Shown in pieces: positions 17,372 through 26,814 of a stretch of DNA of 64,000 nt. This stretch comes from an uncultured Lachnospiraceae bacterium (GTDB lineage: Bacteria > Bacillota > Clostridia > Lachnospirales > Lachnospiraceae): assembly GCA_910578475.1 (NCBI GenBank), contig CAJTRK010000003.1:62001-126000 (forward strand), in the 5' to 3' direction. The translations under genes were made by a program, and so were the position numbers. Positions within the stretch are counted from its first letter, which is position 1, and the number at the start of each line of letters is the position of its first letter. The notes below the pieces were generated by a model that had not been told where the DNA came from, made no database searches, and worked only from the letters and a program-made list of their open reading frames with translations.

Positions 17372-17379
17372 CCTGAGCA

Positions 17380-17643
17380 TTATTCTCCGAGACCACTTTC
17401 AATGGCATTGATAAGAGCCTTTAACGCTTCCTCTTCATCCTCGCCATCACAAACAAATTCTACTTCGTCTCCACACTTAACACATGCTCCCAACACGCTC
17501 AATACACTTTTGGCATTCGCTGTATTTTCCTTAAACGAAAATGTAATTAAAGACTTGAACTTCATTGCCTCCTTACATAGGATGCCTGCTGGTCTCAAGT
17601 GTAGCCCCGTAGGATTCTTGATGACTACTTTTTGACTTACCAT
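17380..17643 (-). CDS. ptsH: HPr-family phosphocarrier protein
   Basis: 87 residues. His15 in NPTGLHLRPAG is the phospho-acceptor from enzyme I, and Ser46 in ANAKSVLSVL is the HPr kinase site used in Firmicutes carbon catabolite control. The protein could be HPr itself or a Crh-like paralog, but His15 argues for a phosphotransfer role. GGAGG lies upstream of the ATG. It stands between glmM and leuA. Confidence 0.93.
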   Translation of the reverse strand: MVSQKVVIKNPTGLHLRPAGILCKEAMKFKSLITFSFKENTANAKSVLSVLGACVKCGDEVEFVCDGEDEEEALKALINAIESGLGE

Positions 17644-17756
17644 ACCCTCAATACCTCCAATTCATTTTATATCTATCCAAACTTAATGCAGCTTTTAACC
17701 CAATCCCTCTGAAATACGTTCCCTTTATCCTCTACTATACCATTTCCCGAATATGA

Positions 17757-19106
17757 TTACAACATAATATTCTGTATCAGTTCGGCCAGTTTACGGGCCT
17801 CCGCCTCTATCATTTTCTGGTCTTTGCCTTCAATCATAACGCGCACGAGAGGTTCCGTTCCGGACGGCCTTATCAGGACACGTCCTTCTCCCGCGAACTT
17901 CTTATTCAGCGCGGCGATTGCGTCGGCAATTTCAGGATAATCCATATAATGTTCTTTCTTATGGTTCGGTACTTTGGCATTCAAAAGCGCCTGAGGCATA
18001 ACTTCCATAATCTTTGCCAGTTCCGATAACGGCTTCTTTGTTTCCACAACGACCTGCAACAGATGCAGCGCGCTGAGAAGCCCGTCACCCGTCGTATTTT
18101 CATCCAGGAAAATAATGTGTCCCGACTGTTCGCCTCCGAGGCTCGCACCCATCTCACGCATTCTTTCCAGAACATATCTGTCTCCGACTTTGGTCTGCTC
18201 AATACGGATGCCGTTCTTTTCTCCCATCAGGAAAAATCCGAGATTGCTCATAACCGTAGCGACGATGGTATCCAGTTTCAGTTTGCCCTGCGCTTTCATA
18301 TGATTTCCGACAATCGCCATAATCTGGTCGCCGTCCACGATTTTTCCGTTTTCGTCTACGGCCAGCAGACGGTCCGCATCTCCGTCAAAAGCAAGGCCCA
18401 GGTTCGCTTTCTCATAAACGACTCTCGCCTGCAATTCCTCCATATGCGTGGAACCGCAGTTCGCATTGATATTGGTTCCGTCCGGGTTCGTATGGATTGC
18501 AACGATTTCCGCGCCGGACTCTTTCAGGGCTTCGATGGAAGTATAGAATGCCGCGCCTTCCGCACAATCTACGACGATTTTCATGCCCGCCAAATCCACT
18601 TTAACCGCCTGAATCGCATGATTGATATATTCTTCTCTGGCGTCGGTACGGTATTTGATTTTACCGACTCCCGCTCCGATTGGAAATTTAATTCCCTGCA
18701 TGCCGTTGCGAATCAGGGCTTCAATTTCGTCTTCCAGAGAATCCGGAAGCTTATAGCCGTTTCCGTCAAAAAACTTAATGCCGTTAAATTCCACCGGATT
18801 ATGAGATGCGGAAATCACAACGCCTGCATCCACCTTATATTTTCTCGTCAGATAAGCGACTGCTGGAGTAGGCACAACGCCCACAAACACCGCATTTGCG
18901 CCGACGGAACACGCGCCTGCCATCAGGGCGTTCGCCAGCATATCTCCCGAAATTCTTGTATCACATCCGACCATAATCGTCGGTTTATGCTGGTTCTCTC
19001 TGGACAGCACATAAGCTCCCGCCTGCCCGAGCTGCATCGCAAGCTGCGGGGTTAGTTCTTCATTAGCAACGCCTCTGACGCCATCCGTTCCAAATAATCT
19101 GCTCAT
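17757..19106 (-). CDS. glmM: Phosphoglucosamine mutase
   Basis: 449 residues; converts glucosamine-6-phosphate to glucosamine-1-phosphate for UDP-GlcNAc and cell-wall synthesis. The phosphoserine is Ser101 in VVISASHNPVEFNG; the metal loop is AFDGDADRLLAVD; the phosphate-binding end has RPSGTEPLVRVM. Start MSRLFGTDGVRGVAN is diagnostic. Its start overlaps the cdaR stop by four bases. Together with cdaA and cdaR it forms the conserved cdaA-cdaR-glmM operon. Confidence 0.97.
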   Translation of the reverse strand: MSRLFGTDGVRGVANEELTPQLAMQLGQAGAYVLSRENQHKPTIMVGCDTRISGDMLANALMAGACSVGANAVFVGVVPTPAVAYLTRKYKVDAGVVISASHNPVEFNGIKFFDGNGYKLPDSLEDEIEALIRNGMQGIKFPIGAGVGKIKYRTDAREEYINHAIQAVKVDLAGMKIVVDCAEGAAFYTSIEALKESGAEIVAIHTNPDGTNINANCGSTHMEELQARVVYEKANLGLAFDGDADRLLAVDENGKIVDGDQIMAIVGNHMKAQGKLKLDTIVATVMSNLGFFLMGEKNGIRIEQTKVGDRYVLERMREMGASLGGEQSGHIIFLDENTTGDGLLSALHLLQVVVETKKPLSELAKIMEVMPQALLNAKVPNHKKEHYMDYPEIADAIAALNKKFAGEGRVLIRPSGTEPLVRVMIEGKDQKMIEAEARKLAELIQNIML

Positions 19107-20398
19107 TGTTCTGCCTCCGTTATAATTAGTCTTATACTGAAATTATTTCTTACTGTAACAGCATTGTTTCCAAGATTGAATGCCACATTCGCTGTATAGT
19201 TTCCTGCGCCCGTATCGCTCAGGCCTTCCGCTTCCATCAATTCCGTGATATCCACAGATGCCTGAATTGCATTCACATCCAGCGCATTCAAATCTCTTTC
19301 CAGACCGATAAGCGTAATATCGTACGCATCTTCTTCCATATCGATTTCGGCTTCATATCCCTCCGGCAGATTCACGATTTGAATTTTATTCTTATCTATC
19401 GCAACGACTCTTTCCGCAATCGGTTCCACGCCGACAGTCACATTAACCTTGCCTTTAAAGTCTTCTTCCGCCAGAATCACGCCGTCAGGCAGATAATCCG
19501 TCAAATCCACAATGGTCTCCAGATTTTCCGTAGCGCCCGTAATATCGAGCGCCGTATCAGGAATTTCAATGGCGTTAAGGTTTGCAATTGCTTTCGACTT
19601 ACCTGCGACGGTAACGCTGTTTCTTCCTGCCACAATCTCCCCGTTGGCCAGATATCCTCTTGCCGGAGTTCCCTTTGTCTTCCAGATGATGTCCACCGAC
19701 TTCAACTCCAGAATTTCCACGGTGACACGCACTTTACTGATATTTTTCTCGATGCTGCCCACATCGATAATTTTGTCGTTTTCATCGTATAAGCGAATTG
19801 CGGAATCCGTTCCGATATTATTGGTAAATCCGGAAACATTAACGGTTGCCGCAGCCCTTTTCACCTGAGAAACGACCGATTCCGGCCCGGTTATCTCAAC
19901 GAGATTCTGCTCCGTCGTAATATCGCCAATCATATAGCCCTCTTTAACCGTACCGATTGTCACCGTCCGCAGAGGCAGCGTCTTCGTCTTTTCATCTTCT
20001 ATATTCAGCTTGACGTTGTCGATATTTCCCCGGATGCTTTCCAGTTTATCATTATATTTGTTCGTTGAAAGTTTAATGGCTATCGTGTTCAGATTGGTCA
20101 GCTCATTCATATCGGCAACCGCAATGATATTGCTCTCGTCCAGCAAATCGATAATCGAACGCTTCGCTGAAATAGTAACGACATCGATTACGTCCGTATG
20201 GTCCAGCACTTCATAAACCTGCCCGCTGTCCGTAATCAAATCTGCATTCTGAATGGTGACCGGGACATTATAGACCCTGAACGTTCCGACGGGGTCATTT
20301 ATATTCGTCACAATAAGCCATAAAACGGCGGCAATCAGGAAAGAACAAAGTTTCAGTCCCCAATTGCGCAACAATTTATTCCTCATTTTTACACCCAT
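19103..20398 (-). CDS. cdaR: YbbR-like regulator of the diadenylate cyclase (CdaR)
   Basis: 431 residues. One N-terminal membrane helix (about 12-28, WGLKLCSFLIAAVLWLIVTN) anchors a chain of YbbR repeats on the outer face, visible as repeated blocks of the form V..G....I......V.V...G. CdaR binds and modulates CdaA in related bacteria. Encoded between cdaA and glmM and overlapping glmM. GGAG is 8 bases before the chosen ATG. Confidence 0.92.
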   Translation of the reverse strand: MGVKMRNKLLRNWGLKLCSFLIAAVLWLIVTNINDPVGTFRVYNVPVTIQNADLITDSGQVYEVLDHTDVIDVVTISAKRSIIDLLDESNIIAVADMNELTNLNTIAIKLSTNKYNDKLESIRGNIDNVKLNIEDEKTKTLPLRTVTIGTVKEGYMIGDITTEQNLVEITGPESVVSQVKRAAATVNVSGFTNNIGTDSAIRLYDENDKIIDVGSIEKNISKVRVTVEILELKSVDIIWKTKGTPARGYLANGEIVAGRNSVTVAGKSKAIANLNAIEIPDTALDITGATENLETIVDLTDYLPDGVILAEEDFKGKVNVTVGVEPIAERVVAIDKNKIQIVNLPEGYEAEIDMEEDAYDITLIGLERDLNALDVNAIQASVDITELMEAEGLSDTGAGNYTANVAFNLGNNAVTVRNNFSIRLIITEAEQ

Positions 20399-20443
20399 CT
20401 GCGCGCTGCTCCGCGCATTAATTCAATCGTTGAATACGCATTT

Positions 20444-21310
20444 TTATTCAACTTTGGATCTGCCTTTCCACAACTTCCTTTTTTTCTCTTCCGGCGCTTT
20501 ATTCTGAATGCTGCGAAGCATCTCTCTCAGCCGTTCCGCATCCAACCCCCGGGACAGCTCGCCAAGATATGCAACGCTGATTTTACCGGTTTCCTCAGAA
20601 ACGATAACCGTCATGGAATCGGTTGCTTCCGAAATCCCGACTCCCGCCCGGTGTCTGGTTCCCAGTTCTTTGCTAAGCGCCATATTATCCGACAGGGGCA
20701 GGTAACAGGTCGCCGCTGTAACACGGTTTTCTCTGACAATAACTGCCCCGTCATGCAAAGGCGTATTATGCTCGAAAATATTAATCAGGAGCTGGCTCGA
20801 AACAATACCGTCTACATCGATGCCGGTCCTCTCGTATTCATTTAACGGCTGCTCATTCTGTATGACAATCAGCGCGCCTGTTTTTACTTTTCCCATCTCT
20901 ACGGATGCTTTTACGATTTCATTAATAGTACGGTCCGACAGACGGCCGTTATCGGTTTTGGAGACGTCAAAGGTCAGAATGGAAGAAAAAAGGTTTTTCC
21001 GCCCCAATTCTTCCAGCGCTTTTCGCAGCTCCGGCTGTAACACAACAACGATTGCAATCGCCGCGATGCTGAACAGATTCGTCACAATCCACAAAATCGT
21101 ATTCATCTTAAAAAATACCGCAATCAACACAAAAGCGCCTATTACAAGGAGACCCTTTAACAGCGCCCAGGCACGCGTATTTTTAATCCACAGCATGATG
21201 TGATACAGGAGAAATGCAATAATAAAAACTTCTACAACATCAGTCCAGATAATCGAAGGTATATGCAATTTTGAAAAATATTTTTCAATTAAGTCATTCA
21301 CCTGCTGCAT
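20444..21310 (-). CDS. cdaA: Diadenylate cyclase CdaA
   Basis: 288 residues; makes cyclic di-AMP from two ATP at the membrane. Three N-terminal membrane helices (about 20-90) precede the DAC domain (about 100-265). Catalytic motifs are present: DGAVIVRENRVTAATCYLPL and GTRHRAGVGISEATDS, i.e. the DGA and RHR signatures. The C-terminus is short and basic. First gene of cdaA-cdaR-glmM. The c-di-AMP-degrading gdpP is in the same window. Confidence 0.96.
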   Translation of the reverse strand: MQQVNDLIEKYFSKLHIPSIIWTDVVEVFIIAFLLYHIMLWIKNTRAWALLKGLLVIGAFVLIAVFFKMNTILWIVTNLFSIAAIAIVVVLQPELRKALEELGRKNLFSSILTFDVSKTDNGRLSDRTINEIVKASVEMGKVKTGALIVIQNEQPLNEYERTGIDVDGIVSSQLLINIFEHNTPLHDGAVIVRENRVTAATCYLPLSDNMALSKELGTRHRAGVGISEATDSMTVIVSEETGKISVAYLGELSRGLDAERLREMLRSIQNKAPEEKKRKLWKGRSKVE

Positions 21311-21361
21311 AACTGCTTTTCCTTACTGTTTTATAATAAATTCCCTCAATGAAAAGGACGG

Positions 21362-22312
21362 TTAATCCATTGTCCTGTTTCTCTTCTGTCCGGTAATCCG
21401 TTTCACCTTTTTCTCTGGTCTCGCGAGCGTTACTTTCGGAACTGCCTTTACATAATAATAATATTCGTCGTCTTCAAACTGCACCTTTTCCGTCCGGCTG
21501 TAATCCACATGAAACGCAAAGAATTGCAGCACCACCGTTATCAGGAACGCACAGATATTTCCGACAATGATTCCAAAAATAGATACATTCGTATCAAACA
21601 TCAAATCCCCAATCAGGAGAACCATAACATTGACGAATGCGCCCGCGACCATCGCAATCGTCCATGCGTAATCGATGCTCAGTCTGCGAATCAGATAAAC
21701 TAATATCAGTGTAACCGCAAATGCAACGATTGTTACGACCATTTCCTTATTGTTCAGCAAACCGTCAACGATAAACTTAAATCTTGCCGCAATTTCTTCT
21801 TCCGCCATACCGCTTAATACCGTATCATTTGCGCATACGAAATGAATCATATAATACGCGATAACGCCGCACGCAACCGATACCGCGGAGGCCGGCGTTC
21901 CAATCAGCCCCATGGAAATCGGAATCACATATGGTATTTTAAGCAGAAAACAAATCGGTGTAAGCACGACTGCCGCCGTATCTTTTGGGGAAAATCTGAA
22001 ATACAGTAAGAACATGAGCAGAAAAGCAGCTCCTATGACAATCGTGCATTCCAGACTGAACGAATACAAATGCAGCAGTATAAAAAGCACCGACATTATC
22101 ATGGTAAAATTTGTCGGCATAAAAGAACACATTAACGCCACTACCAGAACTACCGGCATTCTGTCAATTGCCGCCATGTATCCGAGACGGGAATTAATCT
22201 GAAGCAGCGCTATCAATGCCAGCAGAAACTTTAAAACGGGCGTAATGTAAATCTCAAATTTACTGTAAAACAGCTTAATATACTGTTTTGCAACAAGTAA
22301 CGTTGTCATCAT
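21362..22312 (-). CDS. Polytopic membrane protein of unknown function
   Basis: 316 residues with roughly eight hydrophobic helices between about residue 20 and 270, for example IYITPVLKFLLALIALLQIN and PVVLVVALMCSFMPTNFTMI, then a basic cytoplasmic tail with KVTLARPEKKVKRITG. No enzyme motif is visible. It starts 8 bases after a smaller membrane-protein gene and is followed by cdaA after about 50 bases, so the two may be co-transcribed with the c-di-AMP operon. Function unknown. Confidence 0.8.
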   Translation of the reverse strand: MMTTLLVAKQYIKLFYSKFEIYITPVLKFLLALIALLQINSRLGYMAAIDRMPVVLVVALMCSFMPTNFTMIMSVLFILLHLYSFSLECTIVIGAAFLLMFLLYFRFSPKDTAAVVLTPICFLLKIPYVIPISMGLIGTPASAVSVACGVIAYYMIHFVCANDTVLSGMAEEEIAARFKFIVDGLLNNKEMVVTIVAFAVTLILVYLIRRLSIDYAWTIAMVAGAFVNVMVLLIGDLMFDTNVSIFGIIVGNICAFLITVVLQFFAFHVDYSRTEKVQFEDDEYYYYVKAVPKVTLARPEKKVKRITGQKRNRTMD

Positions 22313-22320
22313 TCATCCTC

Positions 22321-22722
22321 TCATACTGTATGATTATTACTACTGTACATACCGGATAATTTTCTCAGGTTCATATAGTATAATCTCAGGCTTTTATGCG
22401 CTCTTGCATATCGGCAGGAATAAATGAAGTACGATAAGACAGCATAAATTCCCACTACCCAGATATACGTTTTCAGAACGTTTGTGCCAAATTCCAGTAA
22501 ATCCATTTTGTAAATATCCATCATAAATATTTCAAAATCATAAAAAATATACATGGCAAATACCACTATAAATGCAATCGTTGCACTTATAATGGATTTC
22601 AATACCTGCCATCCGATATAATCACTGCGAAAATAACTTCCTATCGCTACATTCCGTCTGCCGTCATTTGCCTCATATGATGCAAGTTTCGTCATCAGAA
22701 TCACGCGTTCTTCATTTAACAT
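22321..22722 (-). CDS. Small membrane protein of unknown function
   Basis: 133 residues. Two membrane helices are visible, near 42-62 (SIISATIAFIVVFAMYIFYD) and 80-100 (VLKTYIWVVGIYAVLSYFIY), forming a hairpin with both ends inside. The C-terminal segment is basic with many Tyr. AGGAGAATGTC precedes the ATG. Lies between yvyF and the larger membrane-protein gene with short gaps, so the four genes from yvyF to cdaA look like one transcription unit. I recognise no family. Confidence 0.75.
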   Translation of the reverse strand: MLNEERVILMTKLASYEANDGRRNVAIGSYFRSDYIGWQVLKSIISATIAFIVVFAMYIFYDFEIFMMDIYKMDLLEFGTNVLKTYIWVVGIYAVLSYFIYSCRYARAHKSLRLYYMNLRKLSGMYSSNNHTV

Positions 22723-22740
22723 GACATTCTCCTGTCCCGT

Positions 22741-23151
22741 TTAATTCAGGAAGCGCATCTTCGGATTCTCTTTCGTATCCTTCTTCTTCTGTTGTGGTTT
22801 CGGTGCTTCCGGTTTTTTAATGCTGCTGCTAAGTCTCGTCGCCATGGAACTCTTACATTTTTCGCAGAAACGTCCCGACATAATAGGCGCTTCACAGTTC
22901 TCACAGAACAATGTAATACCGGAACCTTCTGCCAGTTCCAGACGCTCGTCGCGCAGCCACTGTTGAATCTGATTCGTAGAAACTTCGCATGCTTCCGATA
23001 CCTCCGGGATGGTAGCATGGCGGTTATCCTGAATATATTTCCTTACTTCCTGAAACTTTTCTTCCAGCGCATCCTTACACTGTGGACAAATCGGCGGTCC
23101 GGATACATAGTTAAAAATTTTCCCGCATTTTTTGCAATTTCTTACGTTCAT
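22741..23151 (-). CDS. yvyF: YvyF-like flagellar operon protein
   Basis: About 136 residues of the family linked to flagellar operons (TIGR03826/YvyF type). Two zinc-ribbon-like cysteine sets are visible, CKKCGKIFNYVSGPPICPQC near the start and CENC plus CEKC near 90-105, with a helix-turn-helix-like stretch IPEVSEACEVSTNQIQQWLR between them. The C-terminus is Lys/Pro-rich. I chose the ATG at 23151, 7 bases after GGAGG, over one eight codons upstream. Directly downstream of comF, as yvyF is in Bacillus. Confidence 0.88.
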   Translation of the reverse strand: MNVRNCKKCGKIFNYVSGPPICPQCKDALEEKFQEVRKYIQDNRHATIPEVSEACEVSTNQIQQWLRDERLELAEGSGITLFCENCEAPIMSGRFCEKCKSSMATRLSSSIKKPEAPKPQQKKKDTKENPKMRFLN

Positions 23152-23226
23152 ATATATTCCTCCATTCTTTCTCAACCCGCAGGCCAGGCGTAAGAATAAA
23201 TTTGTATGCGAAATTCATTCCGCATA

Positions 23227-23943
23227 TTACATGCCGTTTCCGATTGCAAGCGCCACAAAATAAATATGCTTTATTCCCGCATGGCGCAGCTCTCCTGCCA
23301 TCGCGTCAATGGTGCTTCCCGTCGTATAAATATCATCAATAATTATAATCGTACTTAATTTTACATCATTCTCACAAATTTTAAAAGCCCTTTTCAAATT
23401 ATTTTGTCTTTCCTGCGCCGATAAATCTTTCATGGGTTTTGTTTTACGCACTCTTTTCACCAGTTTTGTCTCTACCGGAATATGAAGAAGCCTTCCAAGT
23501 TCCCTGGCAATCGCTTCCGCCTGATTATATCCCCGCAGTCTTTTTTTCTCTGCATGAATCGGAACCGGCACGAGTGCGTCCGGACGCAGCCGCAAAATCT
23601 TTTTCCCAAGAATACGGGCCATCCGTTCCGCATAATATGCCGCATACTCCTGCCTTCCCTTGTATTTAAAGCGGTAAATGGAATCCGCTACGCTCTGATA
23701 GGCAAAAAGCGCCATGCCGCTGTCATAGATATGTTCCCGGTGCGCGCAGTCATGACAAAATACAGCCCGCTTATCTTTCAGTTCTTTGCCGCATTTTTGA
23801 CAACAGGGCGTCCTTACATATTTAATTTTCGATTCGCATTCCCCGCAGATGAGGTTTCCGAAAGGCTTTACCGCCTTATCGCAGACAGGACATCTTCTCG
23901 GATAAAACAAATCCAGAAGCATCCCACAGAAAAGATTCCGCAT
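23227..23943 (-). CDS. comF: ComF family phosphoribosyltransferase-like protein
   Basis: 238 residues. An N-terminal zinc region with four Cys pairs (CPVC, CGEC, CQKCGKE, CHDC within 18-67) is followed by a type I phosphoribosyltransferase fold whose PRPP loop is IIIIDDIYTTGSTIDAMA. ComF proteins support DNA uptake in competent Firmicutes, probably as a late competence or recombination-linked factor. AAAGGGA precedes the ATG. Gene order recD2-comF-yvyF is kept. Confidence 0.92.
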   Translation of the reverse strand: MRNLFCGMLLDLFYPRRCPVCDKAVKPFGNLICGECESKIKYVRTPCCQKCGKELKDKRAVFCHDCAHREHIYDSGMALFAYQSVADSIYRFKYKGRQEYAAYYAERMARILGKKILRLRPDALVPVPIHAEKKRLRGYNQAEAIARELGRLLHIPVETKLVKRVRKTKPMKDLSAQERQNNLKRAFKICENDVKLSTIIIIDDIYTTGSTIDAMAGELRHAGIKHIYFVALAIGNGM

Positions 23944-23970
23944 ATTGATTTTCCCTTTTGTATTTCCCGA

Positions 23971-26214
23971 TTACGATAACAGTTGAGTAATCCGCTCCGC
24001 AAGGCCCGTATACCGCCTGTTCTCGTAATTATTATCGACCATTTCCCGCAGTGTCATGCTGCTTCCCAGAATCGTCACGCAATTCCTCGCGCGGGTAACT
24101 CCCGTATAAAGCAGATTTCTGTTAAAAAGCATTTTGGGACCGGACAGCAGCGGCATGATAACCGCCGGATATTCGCTGCCCTGAGATTTGTGTATCGTCA
24201 CCGCATAGGCAAGTTCTATTTCATCCAGCTGGTCAAAGGAATACGTCACCCGCCTGTGTTCATCAAATTCAATGACCATACTGCGAGTATATTCGCTGAT
24301 TTCCATTATCATGCCAATGTCTCCGTTAAAAACGCCAGTTCCTTTATCGATTGGTATTCCATACTGACTGACAACTTCCCATTCCAGCTGATAGTTGTTC
24401 TTAATCTGCATGACCTTGTCTTTTTCCCGGAATAACGTATTCCCGCCCATGTGTTCCTTCTTCTTTTCCGACGGCGGATTCAGATATTTCTGCAAAATAC
24501 CGTTCAAAGTCTCCACGCCGAGCTTCCCCTTCCGCATCGGCGTCAATACCTGAATGTCGTAAGGCTGCGCCCCCACATACGGAGGCATCTTTTCCAGAAT
24601 CAGCTGAATCATATGTTTGTATATGACATTTACGTCATTTCTTTCCAGGAAAAAGAAGTCGCGGCTCTTGTTGTCCAGTACGATATCCTGTCCCGCATGA
24701 ATGCGGTGTGCGTTCAGAATAATGTCGCTTTCCTGCGCCTGCCTGAAAATTTTCTCCAGCATGACTACGGGAAATCGTCCGCTTTTTAACAAATCCTGTA
24801 AGACCTGCCCCGGACCGACCGACGGCAGCTGATTGACGTCTCCGACCATAATCAGCCGTGTTCCGACCGGTACGGCGCGGAGAAGGGACTGAAACAGGAA
24901 AATGTCCACCATAGACATTTCATCGATGATGATAACGTCCGCTTCCAGTGGATTTTCCTCATTTTTTTCAAACCGGGCGGCTTTCGCCTCTCCCGACACC
25001 GCTCCGTTGAGCTCTAACAGCCGGTGAATCGTTTTCGCTTCATATCCCGTCGTTTCAGTCATTCGTTTGGCTGCCCGCCCGGTCGGCGCCGCCAGAAAAA
25101 TATCCATTTCTTCCGACAGAAAATAACGGATAATCATATTAATCGTCGTTGTTTTCCCGGTCCCGGGCCCTCCGGATAAGATGAGAATCCCGTTCTTAAT
25201 GCTTTCCAGAACCGCTTTTTTCTGCAGCTCGTCGAGCTCTATTTCCAGTTCTTTTTCCAACGCCGCTATTTTCTCCAGAATTTTGCGTTCTTCCGAGGGA
25301 AGGTAATCGTCTTCCCGAACGGATATGTTCAAATCATGGAGCATTTTGGCGCAGTTAAGCTCCGCATAATAATAAGTCATTCCATAGACTTTCCTGTCGC
25401 CGCTTCCTTCTTCCGGCATCTTGATGACGATTTTCTTATCCATCGCCAGGTTTTGCAGCTGCGCTTCCATCAAAGAAGGCTCCAGTTCCAGCAGTTCTCC
25501 CGCCTTTCGCAGTAAAAGGCTTTCCGGAAGATAACAATGTCCTTCCGCTCCGGCCTGCAGCAGCGTGAACAGCAGCCCGCTTCGAATCCGGTAATCGGAA
25601 TCGGTATGAATGCCGATTTTGGAGGCAATCGCATCGGCAATCCGGAATCCGATGCCGTCAATGTCTTCCGCCAGCTGATACGGATTTTCTTTCATGACGC
25701 CATACAGATTCATTCCGTATGCTTCATAGATACGAATGGCCAGTGTATTGGAAATACCATATTTTTGCAAAAAAGTCATTGCGTCTCTGGCATCCCGCTT
25801 TTCGTATACCTGCACCGCGATTTCTTTTGCCTTCCGCTCGCTGATTCCCTTCACTTCCGCAAGCCGCTCCGGTTCTTCTTCGATAATGCGAAAAGTCTCT
25901 TTCCCGAACTTCTTAACAATTCTCGCCGCCAGCGCTTCCCCGACGCCTTTTATCGCTCCGGAACCGAGATAGCGCTCCATGCTCAGCGTATCATCCGGCG
26001 CTGTAATCTGATAGTTCTCTACCTTGAACTGTTCTCCGTAAACAGGGTGCGACGTATAAATGCCTTCCGCTTCGATATTTTCTCCCTTATCGATAGTCCG
26101 GAAGGTTCCGACGCATGTGATTTCTTCCTCATCGGATATCAGATTCAAAACAGTATATCCGTTGTCCGTATTCCGATAGATGATATGGTCGATATAACCT
26201 TTTACTTTTTCCAT
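23971..26214 (-). CDS. recD2: RecD2-type ATP-dependent DNA helicase
   Basis: 747 residues. An N-terminal OB-like region and helix-hairpin-helix segment (about 75-160, with YLGSGAIKGVGEALAARIVK) precede the superfamily 1B helicase core. Walker A is LSGGPGTGKTTTINMI; DEAD-box-like IIDEMSMVD is motif II; the C-terminal AYAVTIHKSQGSEYPAVIMP is motif V/VI of the UvrD_C_2 domain. RecD2 unwinds DNA 5' to 3' in repair, without RecBC. GGGAG precedes the ATG. Starts the recD2-comF-yvyF run. Confidence 0.95.
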   Translation of the reverse strand: MEKVKGYIDHIIYRNTDNGYTVLNLISDEEEITCVGTFRTIDKGENIEAEGIYTSHPVYGEQFKVENYQITAPDDTLSMERYLGSGAIKGVGEALAARIVKKFGKETFRIIEEEPERLAEVKGISERKAKEIAVQVYEKRDARDAMTFLQKYGISNTLAIRIYEAYGMNLYGVMKENPYQLAEDIDGIGFRIADAIASKIGIHTDSDYRIRSGLLFTLLQAGAEGHCYLPESLLLRKAGELLELEPSLMEAQLQNLAMDKKIVIKMPEEGSGDRKVYGMTYYYAELNCAKMLHDLNISVREDDYLPSEERKILEKIAALEKELEIELDELQKKAVLESIKNGILILSGGPGTGKTTTINMIIRYFLSEEMDIFLAAPTGRAAKRMTETTGYEAKTIHRLLELNGAVSGEAKAARFEKNEENPLEADVIIIDEMSMVDIFLFQSLLRAVPVGTRLIMVGDVNQLPSVGPGQVLQDLLKSGRFPVVMLEKIFRQAQESDIILNAHRIHAGQDIVLDNKSRDFFFLERNDVNVIYKHMIQLILEKMPPYVGAQPYDIQVLTPMRKGKLGVETLNGILQKYLNPPSEKKKEHMGGNTLFREKDKVMQIKNNYQLEWEVVSQYGIPIDKGTGVFNGDIGMIMEISEYTRSMVIEFDEHRRVTYSFDQLDEIELAYAVTIHKSQGSEYPAVIMPLLSGPKMLFNRNLLYTGVTRARNCVTILGSSMTLREMVDNNYENRRYTGLAERITQLLS

Positions 26215-26257
26215 ACCGCTCCCATGCCGCTTCGATGCGGCTGCGCAAATCTATACA

Positions 26258-26291
26258 CAAAGTAGGCTGCCGGAAACAGCAGCCTACTTTA
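26258..26291 (-). terminator. Terminator of the flagellar rod operon
   Basis: Perfect 11-bp arms AAGTAGGCTGC (26260-26270) and GCAGCCTACTT (26279-26289), loop of 8. On the minus strand it is followed by TGTGTAT rather than a clean T-run; an A-rich flank means it may also work toward the plus strand. Lies between flgJ and recD2. Confidence 0.65.
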
Positions 26292-26361
26292 TCCTTTTCC
26301 CAATATTTGCAATCCTGCAATTTTTACATATTTACAATTCGTGCCTGTTTACATTATCTCA

Positions 26362-26748
26362 TTAATAGTTCTCTACGCTGTAAGTCCTCTTCATCTGCTC
26401 GAACAGCGTCTGCGCAAGAGAATTGGCGCCCTGGCTTTCCGAAGTTACCTGCGAAGCCATTTCCTGCACGAAGGTATCCTGGAACACGCCTACCATATTG
26501 CCGGCGTAGCCCTCTTCGTCTTCGTCATCGCTGAACATTTTCGCAGTTTTCTCCATTCCCTTCAAGACCTGCTCCCAAAGGTATGCTTCAAACTGTTTAC
26601 AGGCTTCGAGCAGTTCTGCCTCCGCTTCCTCCTGGGTTTGTTCGGCATCCTTTACCGACACGGAATTTAATTTGTTTTCCAACGCATTCGTTGAATTTTT
26701 ATTGGAAGAGAGTATATAATTACCGATTCCCGACATTCCCAAATCCAT
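26362..26748 (-). CDS. flgJ: Flagellar rod-binding protein (FlgJ N-terminal type)
   Basis: 128 residues with the rod-binding domain only; the peptidoglycan hydrolase half of proteobacterial FlgJ is absent, as is common in Clostridia. The motif ACKQFEAYLWEQVLKGMEKT and FVQEMASQV define the family. Residues about 1-50 are low-complexity. It caps or guides rod assembly under the cell wall. AGGAGG is 8 bases before the ATG. Last gene of mbl-flgF-flgG-flgJ. Confidence 0.88.
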   Translation of the reverse strand: MDLGMSGIGNYILSSNKNSTNALENKLNSVSVKDAEQTQEEAEAELLEACKQFEAYLWEQVLKGMEKTAKMFSDDEDEEGYAGNMVGVFQDTFVQEMASQVTSESQGANSLAQTLFEQMKRTYSVENY

Positions 26749-26814
26749 ACAATTTCCTCCTATGGTTCAACATACGGGCCCGCTTAGAAACCCGCGGTTT
26801 AAAATTTCAGCCTG

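Noticed and set aside
17309..17379. T-box or leucine attenuator before leuA
   Set aside because: Only about 70 bases separate leuA from the HPr gene, too short for a T-box; the hairpin is an ordinary terminator.
18063..19055. 330-codon plus-strand frame opposite glmM
   Set aside because: Exact antisense of glmM, no ribosome site and no family-like text; glmM is certain.
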